From NCBI GenBank assembly GCA_964653285.1, contig CAZZEX010000013.1, positions 8,386-72,385 on the forward strand: a stretch of 64,000 nucleotides of DNA. The letters run 5' to 3'. How positions within the stretch are numbered: the stretch's first letter is position 1; each line of letters opens with the position of its first letter. This DNA is from CAZZEX01 sp964653285 (GTDB taxonomy: Bacteria > Chloroflexota > Anaerolineae > B4-G1). The notes below the pieces were generated by a model, which was given only the letters and a program-made list of their open reading frames with translations, was not told the origin of the DNA and made no database searches. Both the position numbers and the translations under genes were made by a program. Shown here in pieces: positions 16,175 to 25,984 of this stretch.

Positions 16175-17233
16175 ATGACGATGGAAGATGAATCCCCAGC
16201 CTACCTTCATCTCCAGGAAATAACCGAATATGGAACCGATACCCACCGGGGGAATTTACTGGGCATTCAGCCCTGTATGGTGCCGGTGGATTACGCTTCA
16301 GAGGAAACATTCTATGCCAAGATTGATGATACCCTGAACGTAGCGCTTCGGAGAGACTGGTTCAACGAGAAAACGGTTGTTGTCTTTCCGGAGTACATTG
16401 GTACCTGGTTGGTCGCTGCAGGTGAGAAACAGCGCGTTTACCAGGCTGAAAACATTGAAAGCGCGATGCAAACGCTTGTGCTGAGCAACCTGATTCCTTT
16501 TGTCAAGGTACTGCTGTTCGCCAAAGCAAAAGACGTGGTAAAATATAGCCTATTTCGCATGAAGGCGACGCGAATGGCAGAGATTTACCACAATGTGTTC
16601 TCTGGACTGGCAAAAAAACACGCGGTGACGATTGTGGCCGGGTCAATTGTCCTTCCGTCACCTGAAGTAAGCAATGGAAAGTTGGCGATCGGCGATGGCG
16701 AGTTGTACAACGTCTCTGTAGTGTACAAACCGGGTGGTTCAGCGTATGAAGATGTCGTTCGGAAAGTCTTTCCCACTGAAGCCGAACTGCCTTTTACCAC
16801 GCCGGCCTCCGCGACAGAACTGCCTGTCTTTGATACACCCGCCGGAAGGCTGGGGGTGTTGATCTGTGCAGACTCCTGGTATCCTTCTACCTATGAAGTA
16901 ATGCAAGCAAAGAAGGCTGGGCTTGTTGCCGTACCATCCTACCTGGCACCCGATTCCATCTGGCAAAAGCCTTGGCGGGGATACGACGGCGCGCCAGCGC
17001 CGGACGACGTAGACACACACGACGTCAATCAGATCGCCGAAGGAGAGGCCTGGCTCAAATACGCTCTGGCAGGCAGGATGGCCAGAGCAGGGATAGGACA
17101 GGGCATCAATGTTTTCTTGCGCGGCAACCTCTGGGATTTGGGTTCAGATGGTCATACGATTGTTGTGAGGGGACGAACTGTCATAGAAGCAAAACACGTT
17201 GCCGGCGCTGCGATCATAAATTCCTGGTTATGA
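16175..17233 (+). CDS. Carbon-nitrogen hydrolase (nitrilase superfamily) protein
   Basis: Residues 1-352 follow from the ATG at 16175, which has GGAGG seven bases upstream; the in-frame TTG at 16148 lies in the end of panE. The nitrilase catalytic triad appears as Glu in VVFPEYIG (about residue 72), Lys in VVRKVFPTE (about 200) and Cys in GVLICADSWYP (about 230). The family hydrolyses amides or nitriles by a thioester intermediate in an alpha-beta-beta-alpha fold. No amidotransferase partner is nearby, and the substrate is unknown. The base composition is a little more AT-rich than its neighbours. Confidence 0.85.
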   Translation: MTMEDESPAYLHLQEITEYGTDTHRGNLLGIQPCMVPVDYASEETFYAKIDDTLNVALRRDWFNEKTVVVFPEYIGTWLVAAGEKQRVYQAENIESAMQTLVLSNLIPFVKVLLFAKAKDVVKYSLFRMKATRMAEIYHNVFSGLAKKHAVTIVAGSIVLPSPEVSNGKLAIGDGELYNVSVVYKPGGSAYEDVVRKVFPTEAELPFTTPASATELPVFDTPAGRLGVLICADSWYPSTYEVMQAKKAGLVAVPSYLAPDSIWQKPWRGYDGAPAPDDVDTHDVNQIAEGEAWLKYALAGRMARAGIGQGINVFLRGNLWDLGSDGHTIVVRGRTVIEAKHVAGAAIINSWL

Positions 17234-17289
17234 TAATGCCATGCCGATAACGTCAGGCATAATTTGTCCGCTCCCTGCGGCAGCCCCAA

Positions 17290-17325
17290 AACCCTCTCGG
17301 AGGTTCCCCAACCTCCGAGAGGGTT
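17290..17325. terminator. Bidirectional terminator hairpin
   Basis: AACCCTCTCGGAGGTT and its exact complement form a 16-bp stem with a CCCC loop between the convergent nitrilase-like and clpB genes. T-rich bases follow on both strands. Confidence 0.8.
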
Positions 17326-17329
17326 CGTT

Positions 17330-19906
17330 TCACGCCTTCTTAAACACAACTCGCCCGTCGTGGGCGTCCACCTGCACCGTGTCCTCCTCGGCGAACTCGC
17401 CTCGCAGCAGCGCCAGCGCCAACGGATCCTGCACTTCCCGCTGGATAACCCGCTTGAGCGGCCGCGCTCCATAGACCGGATCGTAGCCAGCGTCGGCCAG
17501 GTGCTGCCGGGCGGCATCGGTCAATTCCAGCCCGATGCGACGCTCGGCCAGCAGGTCGCACAGGTGGCGCGTCTGGATATCCACTATCTCCAGCAAGTCC
17601 TCTTTCGTCAGGCTGCGGAAGAGGATGATCTCGTCAACGCGGTTCAGGAACTCGGGCCGGAAGGTGCGGTCCAGTTCCTCCATCACCCGCGCCCGTGCCT
17701 CCTCCGCACCCAACTCCTTGATCCAGCGGCTGCCGGCATTGCTGGTCATGATGACGATGGTGTTGGTAAAGTCCACTGTGCGCCCGTGACCGTCGGTCAG
17801 CCGCCCCTCGTCGAGCAACTGGAGCAGCGTGTTGAAAACCTCCGTGTGGGCTTTCTCGATCTCGTCGAAGAGGACCACGCTATAGGGCCGGCGGCGAACC
17901 GCCTCGGTCAGTTGGCCGCCCTCATCGTACCCCACGTAACCGGGCGGCGCGCCGATGAGACGGGAGACAGTGTGCCGCTCCTGGTACTCGCTCATGTCAA
18001 TGCGCACCATCGCCTCCTCGGTGTCGAAGAGGAACTCGGCCAGCGCCCGGCCCAACTCGGTCTTGCCCACGCCCGTCGGCCCCAGGAAGATGAAACTGCC
18101 GATGGGCCGGTTGGGGTCCTGGAGCCCAGCGCGGGCGCGACGGACGGCGTTGGAGACGGCCCGCACCGCCTCGTCCTGGCCCACCACCCGCTGGTGGAGC
18201 GCGTCCTCCATCCGCAGCAGCTTCTCCATCTCCCCCTCCAGCAGTTTGGAGACGGGGATACCGGTCCACTCCGCCACCACCTCGGCCACGTCCTCAGAGC
18301 CGACCTCCTCCTTGAGCAACGGGTGATCGCCCTGCAACTGGCGCAGTTGCTCCTCCTGCTCCCGCAATTGCCCCTCCAGTTCGACGAGCGTGCCGTACTG
18401 CAACTCCGAGGCGCGGGCATAGTCCATCGCCCGCTGGGCCTCCTCGATCTGGTGGCGCACCTGCTCGCTCTGCTGCTTCGTGTCCTGGATCGCCTGGATG
18501 GCGGCCTTCTCCTGCTCCCAGCGGGTGCGCAGACCTCTGCTTTGCTCCCGCAGGTCGGCCAGTTCCTTCTCCAGTTTCTTCAATCGCCCCTTACTAGCCT
18601 TGTCTCTCTCCTTCTTCAACGCCTCCCGCTCAATCTCCAGTTGCATGATGCGCCGGTCCACCTCGTCCAGTTCGGCCGGCTTCGAGTCAATCTCCATCCG
18701 CAGCCGGGAGGCCGCCTCGTCAATCAGGTCAATCGCCTTGTCCGGCAGGTGCCGGTCGGCGATGTAGCGGTGGCTGAGCGTGGAGGCCGCGATGCAGGCC
18801 GCGTCCTGGATGCGCACGCCGTGGTGCACCTCGTACCGCTCCTTGAGGCCACGCAGGATGCTGATCGTGTCCTCCACCGACGGCTCGTCCACGTACACCG
18901 GCTGGAACCGCCGCTCCAGCGCGGCGTCCTTCTCGATGTACTTGCGGTACTCGTCCAGCGTGGTCGCGCCGATGGCGTGCAGTTCGCCCCGCGCCAGCAT
19001 CGGCTTGAGCATGTTGCTGGCGTCCATCGCGCCCTCAGCCGCACCCGCCCCAACGACGGTGTGCAACTCGTCAATAAACAGGATGACTTCGCCCGCCGCG
19101 TCGGTCACCTCCTTGAGCACCGCCTTCAGCCGCTCCTCGAACTCGCCCCGGTACTTGGCACCGGCGATCAGCGTGCCCATGTCGAGCACGACGACACGCC
19201 TGTTTTTCAACCCCTCGGGTACGTCGCCGCGCACAATGCGCTGGGCCAGCCCCTCGGCGATGGCGGTCTTGCCCACACCAGCGTCGCCCACCAGGACCGG
19301 GTTGTTCTTGGTGCGGCGGCTCAAAATCTGCATCACGCGCCGGACTTCGTCGTCCCGCCCGATGACGGGGTCCAGTTTCCCCTGCCGGGCCAGCGTGGTC
19401 AGGTCCCGCCCGTACTTCTCAAGCGCCTGGTAGGTCGCCTCGGGGTGCTGGCTGGTGACCCGCTGGCTGCCACGGATACCAGTCAGGGCCCGCAGGACAG
19501 CGTCCTCGGTGATGCCATAGGCCGCCAGGAAGCGGGACGCCTCGCCTCCGTGGGCTCCGGTAAGCGCCAGCAGCAAGTGCTCGGTGCTGGCGTAGTCATC
19601 GCGCATACGGGCGGCCACCTTCTGCGCCTCGTCTAACGCGCGCGCCAGTTCACGCGAGAGTCCCACCTGCGTCGTTGCCCCATAGACTTTGGGCTTGCGC
19701 CCCAGTTCTCCCTCCAGTGCCTGCGCCATCTCGCCCGGATTGGCCTCTAACTTCTGGACGATCTGAGGCACGATGCCATCGGATTGGCGCAGGAGCACCA
19801 GCAGCACATGCCCCGGCTCAACCTGGCCGTGGCTGTACTCGCCCGCCAGCGATTGAGCGCCGATAATTGCTTCTTGCGCCTTTTGCGTGAATTTGTTTAG
19901 ATCCAC
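17330..19906 (-). CDS. clpB: ATP-dependent disaggregase ClpB
   Basis: ClpB extracts and refolds proteins from aggregates with DnaK. The 858-residue sequence has a Clp-N domain (about 1-145), a first AAA+ domain (Walker A GDAGVGKTA, Walker B ILFIDELH), a long coiled-coil middle domain (about 400-520, rich in Glu/Arg/Gln) and a second AAA+ domain (Walker A GPTGVGKTEL, Walker B VVLFDEIEKAH, sensor TSNAGS). The GTG at 19906 is preferred because GGGGGTGA lies five bases before it and it gives the family start VDLNKFTQKAQEAI; a GTG three codons upstream is possible. A CCGGAGGC-N9-GCCTCCGG inverted repeat lies 30 bases upstream. Confidence 0.97.
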   Translation of the reverse strand: MDLNKFTQKAQEAIIGAQSLAGEYSHGQVEPGHVLLVLLRQSDGIVPQIVQKLEANPGEMAQALEGELGRKPKVYGATTQVGLSRELARALDEAQKVAARMRDDYASTEHLLLALTGAHGGEASRFLAAYGITEDAVLRALTGIRGSQRVTSQHPEATYQALEKYGRDLTTLARQGKLDPVIGRDDEVRRVMQILSRRTKNNPVLVGDAGVGKTAIAEGLAQRIVRGDVPEGLKNRRVVVLDMGTLIAGAKYRGEFEERLKAVLKEVTDAAGEVILFIDELHTVVGAGAAEGAMDASNMLKPMLARGELHAIGATTLDEYRKYIEKDAALERRFQPVYVDEPSVEDTISILRGLKERYEVHHGVRIQDAACIAASTLSHRYIADRHLPDKAIDLIDEAASRLRMEIDSKPAELDEVDRRIMQLEIEREALKKERDKASKGRLKKLEKELADLREQSRGLRTRWEQEKAAIQAIQDTKQQSEQVRHQIEEAQRAMDYARASELQYGTLVELEGQLREQEEQLRQLQGDHPLLKEEVGSEDVAEVVAEWTGIPVSKLLEGEMEKLLRMEDALHQRVVGQDEAVRAVSNAVRRARAGLQDPNRPIGSFIFLGPTGVGKTELGRALAEFLFDTEEAMVRIDMSEYQERHTVSRLIGAPPGYVGYDEGGQLTEAVRRRPYSVVLFDEIEKAHTEVFNTLLQLLDEGRLTDGHGRTVDFTNTIVIMTSNAGSRWIKELGAEEARARVMEELDRTFRPEFLNRVDEIILFRSLTKEDLLEIVDIQTRHLCDLLAERRIGLELTDAARQHLADAGYDPVYGARPLKRVIQREVQDPLALALLRGEFAEEDTVQVDAHDGRVVFKKA

Positions 19907-19936
19907 AGTTGTCACCCCCAGTATACTCGAAAACTA

Positions 19937-19961
19937 CCGGAGGCCACCTGGGTGCCTCCGG
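19937..19961. promoter_or_regulatory. Inverted repeat with 9-base spacer upstream of clpB
   Basis: CCGGAGGC (19937-19944) and GCCTCCGG (19954-19961) are separated by nine bases. The geometry recalls heat-shock operators of the CIRCE type, but the sequence is different, so an operator role is only a guess; a weak hairpin in the leader is the alternative. Confidence 0.35.
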
Positions 19962-20078
19962 CTGTACAGTCATCCGTATTGTACCGACTTCTCGTTAGAG
20001 AAACCATAGCGCAGCATTGGATTTACATAAGAAAGTGGGGGCAGGACCAGGATACCAACTCCGTAGGGAACTTCGTTC

Positions 20079-20110
20079 CAATGAACAATGAGACAATGAA
20101 CAATGAACAA
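20079..20110. repeat. CAATGAA heptamer repeat block
   Basis: CAATGAA, CAATGAG, one extra A, then CAATGAA, CAATGAA and a partial unit, in the spacer between clpB and the sensor kinase gene. It shares its unit with 9500-9513. Confidence 0.75.
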
Positions 20111-20245
20111 AAGCGGCTCAACATTCTGAATGTTATTCACAATCCTGGGGCAATAATGACGTAGCGAGATATACGCCGGCCGCTGGACCTGCGGCAAGCG
20201 CAGTCCTGTTATCCCTGGGATCACGATTGGTAAGTTCTCCCATCT

Positions 20246-20254
20246 GTGCTAAAA
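20246..20254 (+). promoter_or_regulatory. Extended -10 promoter of the sensor kinase
   Basis: TGCTAAAAT fits an extended -10 element (TGnTANAAT). It lies downstream of the TTG at 20227, which argues for the later GTG start at 20299. Confidence 0.45.
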
Positions 20255-20298
20255 TAACGTCAGTGGGCGGGCATCAGGCATCGCGTGAGGTGAGCGAC

Positions 20299-23200
20299 GT
20301 GGGAGACGAGAACGATCCCCAGACCCGTCAATACTCCCAAGGCGGAATGCCCCCGCAGGTGTGGGTTGTCACGGCCGTGTTCGCCGCGACAGTGCTTCTG
20401 CTGGCCGTCGCCGCTTTCCTGGGCTGGCACACAACGCAGTTCCCTTTCCCCGGCCTGTTCACTGAGCCAACGCTGGTCGTCAACGGGACGGGCGATCAAA
20501 CCTGGCCTGGCTATGCCGCCGGGCTTCGCTACACTGATCATCTGGTCGCGCTCGACGGTCAGCCACTGGAAAGCACTACAGCGTTGATGCGCGCACTGTC
20601 TCGGCACGAGCCCGGCGACGTGGTCACGTTGACGGCACGGGGCAAGGACGGTACACTGCGCGACATCCAGGTGCGCCTGGGGCCCGTCCCCCTCAAGGCA
20701 CTGACCAGTTTCTTCGTCCTCCCCTACGTCCTGGGGCTGATCTACCTGGGAATCGGCATTTGGGTCTTCCTGGCGCGGTGGCACGAACCGGCCGGGCGGG
20801 TGTTCGGGCTGCTATGTGCGGTGATCGCGCTGAGTCTGGGCTTGGTGTTCGACCTTTATACCACGCACTGGTTCCCGCGCGTGTGGGTCACCGCCGTCTC
20901 TCTGATCGGCAGCGTTGGTATTCACCTGGCGCTGGTGTTCCCCCAGCGGGCACGGTTTCTCGATCGTGCTCCCGCGCTTCGTCATCTGGTTTACGTGCCG
21001 GGCGTGGCCATCGCCATCATCAATCAATTCACTGTCTTGGATTTCGAAGCGCCCACAGCCTACTTCAACACCTGGTTGGCAGCGTTTATCTTCGCGAGCG
21101 CAAGCGTGGCTGTCCTTCTGGCGATGATGGTCTATCGAGGCCGTCGCTCTCAATCACCCATTGTTCAGGCTCAGGCACGTACTATCCTATGGGGCAGCCT
21201 GCTGGCCTTCGGCCCGATCGCGGCCTGGTTCATCGTCTTCCGTGTTATTGAGTGGGCTCTCCCTCCAGCACTCATCTTTCCCTGGTTAGTCCTATTTCCT
21301 CTCTCCACCGCCTACGCCATCTTGCGCTATCGCCTGTTCGACATCAACCTGGTGGTCAGCCGGGGTGTCGTCTACGCACTGCTGGGCGTCACGGCAGTCG
21401 GGGTATACTTCCTGCTCCTCTATTTGACCGGCTTCGTGTCTGGCGTGGCGCTGCAGGCCGATCATCTCCTCGTACTTGGTATATTCGCTCTTTTGCTGGC
21501 GCTGCTCTTGAACCCGGCGCGTATACTCCTGCAGCACGTGATGGATCGAGTCTTCCTGCGCAAAGCGGTTGACCAGCGCCAGATAACGCACCGCTTCGTC
21601 AGCCGCCTGACCCAGACCACGGGATTGCCATCGGTCCTGCAGGCTTTGGGTGAGACGCTGGAGGCGGGTTGGCGTTTGCAGTTCGCCGCGTTATTCCTGT
21701 ACGATCCGCAACGTGCGCGCTATGTGCCTCATACCATTGGGGGCAGGCTGTTTCCACTCGTGACCTTCGCTCAGAAGAGCCCGCTCGCTCATTGGATGCT
21801 CCAGCGGCGCGAAAGTATCTACCTCTACCAGGATCGTCCCCTGCCTCCCGACCTGATGGTCGAGAGCGAACCCCTGGAGGCCCTGCGCTCTGCTCTCTTC
21901 ATCCCAGTGCCGGGCCATGGCTGGGTGACGTTAGGCCCCAAGCGTGATGGCGCACCTTTCTCCCCAGACGACCTGGCCACGCTGGAGTCGCTCGGCTCCC
22001 AGGTAGCGGTGGCCCTGGAAAAAGCGTATCTCTTCAGTGACCTGGAGCGGAGGATGACGGAGGTAGATGTGCTGCGTTGGGTTGGGCAGGCGGTCAACTT
22101 CACGATGGACGTGGACGACCTGATGGAATTGATCTATGCTCAGACCAGCCGCGTGCTCAATACCAGTAACTTCTACATCGCGTTGTACAACCGGGAGAAG
22201 GAGACCCTCTCACTCGCGTTCTACGTAGAGGAAGGCGAGCGACTATACAAGGACGACGAGTGGTCGGTGGAGACAGGCTTGACCGGCGAGATTGTCCGCA
22301 CGGAGCGGCCTATTGTGACAGAAGATTACACTCAGGAATGTCTTCACCGGGGGATCAGGCCCGGAGGCCGACCAGGGCAGGCCTGGATGGGGGCCCCGCT
22401 CAACGCCGGCGACCAGGTCATCGGAGTGATGAACGTCTCCAGTTTCGACCCCGCCGTGACCTATTCCGACGAACAATTGCAGTTCTTCTCCGCTATTGCC
22501 GATCAGGCAGCCGCGATCCTGGATAAGGCACGCCTCTATCGAGAGATGGAGGAGCGTGCCCAACAGTTGGCTGCCCTCAACGAGGTCGGCAGCGTCATCA
22601 CTTCTACCTTGAACCTGCAGACGGTGCTGAACCTGATCATGGGCAAGGCAGTCGAACTTCTCCAGGCCGAGGCCGGGTCGTTGGTGCTGGTAGATCAGGA
22701 CACTGGCGAACTGGTCTTCGAAGTGACCATTGGCCCAAGCTCTGCTGACCTGTTGGGCATGCGTCTTCCCCCTGATACCGGCATCGTGGGCGCAGTAGTA
22801 CAGGAGGGCAAGCCGATTATCATCAGGGACGCACAGACCGACCAACGTTGGTATCGGGAGCTCGATGACGAATTCATCACCCATTCTGTCATTGCCGTGC
22901 CGATGATCAGCCGCGGGCACGTTATCGGTGCGATTCAACTCCTCAATCGGCGTGACGGCGGGCCATTTGACGAGGACGACGAGCGACTGCTGACGGCGTT
23001 TGCAACCAATGCCGCTGTCTCCATTGAGAACGCCCGGCTGTTCACCCAAACCGATCAGGCCCTCGCCGCACGGGTGGAAGAACTCTCGATGATGCAGCGC
23101 ATTGACCGGGAACTCAACGCTACCCTGGACTACAACCGGGTGATGAACCTGACGCTGGACTGGGCTTTGCGGATGACAGGGGCCAACGTAGGGCTCGTAG

Positions 23201-24300
23201 CTGTCATCGTGGAGACCGAAGATGGTGTGCGCGGGCTACACTTCCTGGCTAATCAGGGCTATCCAGAGGAGTTGCTCGCTGCCCATAAGGAAGAGCCCTG
23301 GCCACTGGAACAGGGGATCATCGGGCGCGTGGCGCGGACCGGCAAATCTGAACTCGTGGGGGATGTGGAAAATGACCCCGATTACGGGCAGATAGTGCCG
23401 GGGATGGTGGCCCAATTGACGGTGCCCATCCGGCGGGAGGAGCAGATCATCGGCGTCATCGCCCTGGAGTCCTCCCGACAGGGCTGTCTCGACCAGGAGT
23501 CGCTGGATTCCGTCACCCGCTTGGCCGACCACGCAGCCATCGCTATTGAGAACGCTCGTCTCTTCGGGCAGGTGCGCCGTGCCAACGAGGCCAAGACTGA
23601 GTTCATCTCTCTCGTCTCCCACGAACTCAAGCAGCCGATGACCTCAATCAAAGGCTACACTGACTTGTTGGCCAAGGGAGCAGCCGGCGAACTGAACGTT
23701 ACCCAGCGCGGCTTCCTCGAGACGGTACGGTCGAACGTGGATCGCATGAACAAGCTGGTCGGCGACCTGCTGGACATCTCGCGCATCGAGAGCGGCCGTA
23801 TACGGCTGGAGTTTAGGGACGTGCCCATTAAGCAGGTGATCGAGGATGCGCTGCGAACGATCCGTGGGCAGATCGAAGCCAAGCAACAGACGCTGGAGGT
23901 AGACATCTCACCCGACCTGCCACCCGTGAGGGGGGATCAAGACCGATTGGTGCAGATCCTGACTAACCTGGTGAGCAATGCCTACAAGTACACGTCCGAA
24001 GGGGGACATATCGCAGTTCACGCTCAAAAGTGGTCGGATGCGAGGGGAGCGGTGGAGGGGAACGGATTCATACAGTGTTCAGTGACCGACACCGGTATAG
24101 GAATCACGCCTGAAAACCAGAAGCGCCTCTTCACCAAATACTTCCGTGCCGATGATCCTTCCGTGCGTAGCGTGGCCGGCACTGGGTTGGGGCTCGTCAT
24201 CACCAAGAGTCTGGTGGAACTGCACGGCGGCGAAATCTGGGTCAAGAGCGAAATGGGCAAGGGCAGCACTTTCGCTTTTACTATCCCGGCCGCACAGTAG
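20299..24300 (+). CDS. Multi-GAF membrane sensor histidine kinase with PDZ-like region
   Basis: With the GTG at 20299 (GAGGTGA five bases upstream) the protein has 1333 residues. Order: one membrane helix (about 20-42), an outside PDZ-like segment (PGYAAGLRYTDHLVALDGQPL, about 70-130), seven or more further membrane helices (to about 410), a GAF-like domain, three clear GAF domains (about 590-760, 770-940 and 945-1100), a HisKA domain with the phosphorylated His in SHELKQP (about residue 1108), and a HATPase domain (N box NLVSNAYKY, DTGIGI, GTGLGL). It should autophosphorylate in response to a membrane or cytoplasmic signal. No response regulator is adjacent; its partner may be one of the orphan regulators at 42.8, 45.7 or 46.6 kb. 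Confidence 0.9.
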   Translation: MGDENDPQTRQYSQGGMPPQVWVVTAVFAATVLLLAVAAFLGWHTTQFPFPGLFTEPTLVVNGTGDQTWPGYAAGLRYTDHLVALDGQPLESTTALMRALSRHEPGDVVTLTARGKDGTLRDIQVRLGPVPLKALTSFFVLPYVLGLIYLGIGIWVFLARWHEPAGRVFGLLCAVIALSLGLVFDLYTTHWFPRVWVTAVSLIGSVGIHLALVFPQRARFLDRAPALRHLVYVPGVAIAIINQFTVLDFEAPTAYFNTWLAAFIFASASVAVLLAMMVYRGRRSQSPIVQAQARTILWGSLLAFGPIAAWFIVFRVIEWALPPALIFPWLVLFPLSTAYAILRYRLFDINLVVSRGVVYALLGVTAVGVYFLLLYLTGFVSGVALQADHLLVLGIFALLLALLLNPARILLQHVMDRVFLRKAVDQRQITHRFVSRLTQTTGLPSVLQALGETLEAGWRLQFAALFLYDPQRARYVPHTIGGRLFPLVTFAQKSPLAHWMLQRRESIYLYQDRPLPPDLMVESEPLEALRSALFIPVPGHGWVTLGPKRDGAPFSPDDLATLESLGSQVAVALEKAYLFSDLERRMTEVDVLRWVGQAVNFTMDVDDLMELIYAQTSRVLNTSNFYIALYNREKETLSLAFYVEEGERLYKDDEWSVETGLTGEIVRTERPIVTEDYTQECLHRGIRPGGRPGQAWMGAPLNAGDQVIGVMNVSSFDPAVTYSDEQLQFFSAIADQAAAILDKARLYREMEERAQQLAALNEVGSVITSTLNLQTVLNLIMGKAVELLQAEAGSLVLVDQDTGELVFEVTIGPSSADLLGMRLPPDTGIVGAVVQEGKPIIIRDAQTDQRWYRELDDEFITHSVIAVPMISRGHVIGAIQLLNRRDGGPFDEDDERLLTAFATNAAVSIENARLFTQTDQALAARVEELSMMQRIDRELNATLDYNRVMNLTLDWALRMTGANVGLVAVIVETEDGVRGLHFLANQGYPEELLAAHKEEPWPLEQGIIGRVARTGKSELVGDVENDPDYGQIVPGMVAQLTVPIRREEQIIGVIALESSRQGCLDQESLDSVTRLADHAAIAIENARLFGQVRRANEAKTEFISLVSHELKQPMTSIKGYTDLLAKGAAGELNVTQRGFLETVRSNVDRMNKLVGDLLDISRIESGRIRLEFRDVPIKQVIEDALRTIRGQIEAKQQTLEVDISPDLPPVRGDQDRLVQILTNLVSNAYKYTSEGGHIAVHAQKWSDARGAVEGNGFIQCSVTDTGIGITPENQKRLFTKYFRADDPSVRSVAGTGLGLVITKSLVELHGGEIWVKSEMGKGSTFAFTIPAAQ

Positions 24301-24356
24301 CATATAAGTAGACAAGGAGTCCCCCCTTAGTCCATTTGTATCCCTGTACCCTATGT

Positions 24357-25028
24357 CTACGGTTCCTTGAAACGAGCCTCCAATTGTTCTAGCAATTCCG
24401 CTGCCTCAACCAGTTTGTCCAGTGGGTTCTCCGTGCCTGCAAAATACCGATAGTCGCACGGCATCACGTCGAGCGTGCATACCAAGTCATTGTGGCGGTC
24501 TCGCACTGCTCCCTCGCTGACACCATAGAAAGCCGCGATCTCCCGTCGCTTCACCGGGCGTAAGTTGACTCTGCGCACTGTATAGTCGAGCGCTGCTGCC
24601 CAGGTCTCCGACTTGCGCACGATGAGCGACTTGCGCCCGAGGGCAATGCGATACTCCAGCCACATCTGAATGGCAGCACCGATCTCCTCAATGGGCATCC
24701 CTGCCGCGGCCATCTTATCAGTGAGCAATAATTCCACCTGGTCCATTCCGCTAGCAAAGAGTTGCTCAAACCGACCCGCTAGCGGTGAGTCAGGCTCCAG
24801 CCGCATGAAGTCGGCCAGCGCCCGCAAGGCCTGGTCGAAATCGCCGCTGCGCGCCAACACCCGTGCCAGGTAAAGCAGGTAATCCGGCTCATCGGGGACA
24901 AGACGAGCGGCCGACTGGAAACACTTGATCGCTCGGTCAATATCCCATTCCTGGTAGGCCTGAAGGCCTTGCTCCTCGTACTTCTTGGCCTTGCTACAGT
25001 CTGTCATACTGGCCTGCTGCTTGGTCAT
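24357..25028 (-). CDS. TPR-containing protein with C-terminal helical/HTH-like domain
   Basis: The ATG at 25028 (GGAG upstream) gives 223 residues; an earlier ATG at 25070 is possible. Residues about 10-90 form two to three tetratricopeptide-like helix pairs (YEEQGLQAYQEWDIDRAIKCFQSA, YLLYLARVLARSGDFDQALRAL). The C-terminal ~110 residues contain a helix-turn-helix-like segment (PVKRREIAAFYGVSEGAVRDRHNDL) followed by MPCDYRYFAG. The family name is not recognised with certainty. A protein-interaction or regulatory role is plausible. It is convergent with the sensor kinase and divergent from the lipoprotein/restriction operon. Confidence 0.75.
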   Translation of the reverse strand: MTKQQASMTDCSKAKKYEEQGLQAYQEWDIDRAIKCFQSAARLVPDEPDYLLYLARVLARSGDFDQALRALADFMRLEPDSPLAGRFEQLFASGMDQVELLLTDKMAAAGMPIEEIGAAIQMWLEYRIALGRKSLIVRKSETWAAALDYTVRRVNLRPVKRREIAAFYGVSEGAVRDRHNDLVCTLDVMPCDYRYFAGTENPLDKLVEAAELLEQLEARFKEP

Positions 25029-25163
25029 CACACTTGCTCCTTCAACGAAGCCATGCATACCGACGGGCATGGATGTGCGAGGGTTACATGCCCTTGTATG
25101 ATGATGAAGTAAGAGGGCCGATCTAACCTTCGCGAGGGTTTTCTCAGCCCGTACCTGAGGCTG

Positions 25164-25192
25164 ATTATAACATAGTCACCAAAGATGGGCAA
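25164..25192 (-). promoter_or_regulatory. Promoter of the TPR/HTH-like gene
   Basis: Minus-strand TTGCCC (25192-25187), a 17-base spacer and TATAAT (25169-25164) with an upstream TGT giving an extended -10. Confidence 0.6.
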
Positions 25193-25220
25193 CGTCAGCC
25201 TTTTGCAAATCCCCTGCCCG

Positions 25221-25229
25221 TGTTATAAT
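25221..25229 (+). promoter_or_regulatory. Extended -10 promoter of the lipoprotein/restriction operon
   Basis: TGTTATAAT is an extended -10 element, 50 bases before the ATG at 25279. A TTGCAA lies 15 bases upstream of the -10. Confidence 0.6.
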
Positions 25230-25278
25230 CTCGCCAGTTCTGCACGCCAGAGCACTTACGTGCAGGTAGGAGGCGATA

Positions 25279-25926
25279 ATGAGGAGACGTTGCCGTCGCC
25301 TGAAGTGTTGCTTGATCGTGCTTGCACTGTTGTTGCTGGTCTGTGGCTGCACCACAGGCGACGATCAAGGGCCGCTTTTTCAGGATGACTTCGACAGCCC
25401 ACGCAGTGGCTGGGGCACGGATCAGCGTGAGGGGCTCGAGCGCGGTTATGAGGAGAGCAAGTACTTCATCGAACTGCACAGCCCAAACTGGTTCGCCTGG
25501 GCTCATCCTGGCGTGCAGTTCGATGATGTGAGTGTGGAGATGGACGTCTATCCGGTTCCCGGCTCCCAGGACAGTCATTTTGGCGCCATCTGTCGCTATG
25601 TGGATGCGGATAATTTTTACTACTTTGGCATCAGCGCAGACGGTTACTACGCCATCTTCCGACGCGCGGACGGCGGCGACCTTGAAGTCCTCACCGGAGA
25701 TGGCAGTGGAATGTCCCCCTCTTCCGCCATCAGGACGGGCGAGCAGACCAACCATGTCCTGGCGGTCTGCCAGGGGGACAAACTGAGCCTTTACATCAAC
25801 GGCGAACTGGTGGAGACAGTCACCGATGACACCTACACGCAGGGCGACGTGGGGCTCGGGGCTGGAAGTGGCCGGGAGGGGGACGTTCGTATCCAATTCG
25901 ACAACTTCATCGTTACCAGGCCGTAG
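25279..25926 (+). CDS. Lipoprotein with LamG/DUF1080-like fold (paralogue A)
   Basis: The 215-residue protein begins with basic residues and a lipoprotein-type signal (LLLVCGC, Cys at about 24). The rest resembles the concanavalin-like fold of DUF1080/LamG families: DDFDSPRSGW near the start, YYFGISADGYYAIFR in the middle and the closing IQFDNFIV strand. Such domains often bind sugars or protein partners. AGGAGG lies six bases before the ATG. The next gene is a diverged copy (same order of motifs), so the pair arose by tandem duplication. Both sit directly upstream of a restriction-modification gene. Confidence 0.8.
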   Translation: MRRRCRRLKCCLIVLALLLLVCGCTTGDDQGPLFQDDFDSPRSGWGTDQREGLERGYEESKYFIELHSPNWFAWAHPGVQFDDVSVEMDVYPVPGSQDSHFGAICRYVDADNFYYFGISADGYYAIFRRADGGDLEVLTGDGSGMSPSSAIRTGEQTNHVLAVCQGDKLSLYINGELVETVTDDTYTQGDVGLGAGSGREGDVRIQFDNFIVTRP

Positions 25927-25984
25927 AAGGCGGATTGGAGAACAGCGGGTTGCAGGACAACGACGGATGGAAGCGGATGAACAA

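Noticed and set aside
17264..19636. 790-codon plus-strand open frame
   Set aside because: It lies wholly antisense to clpB, whose domains are all recognisable; high GC keeps the opposite frame open.
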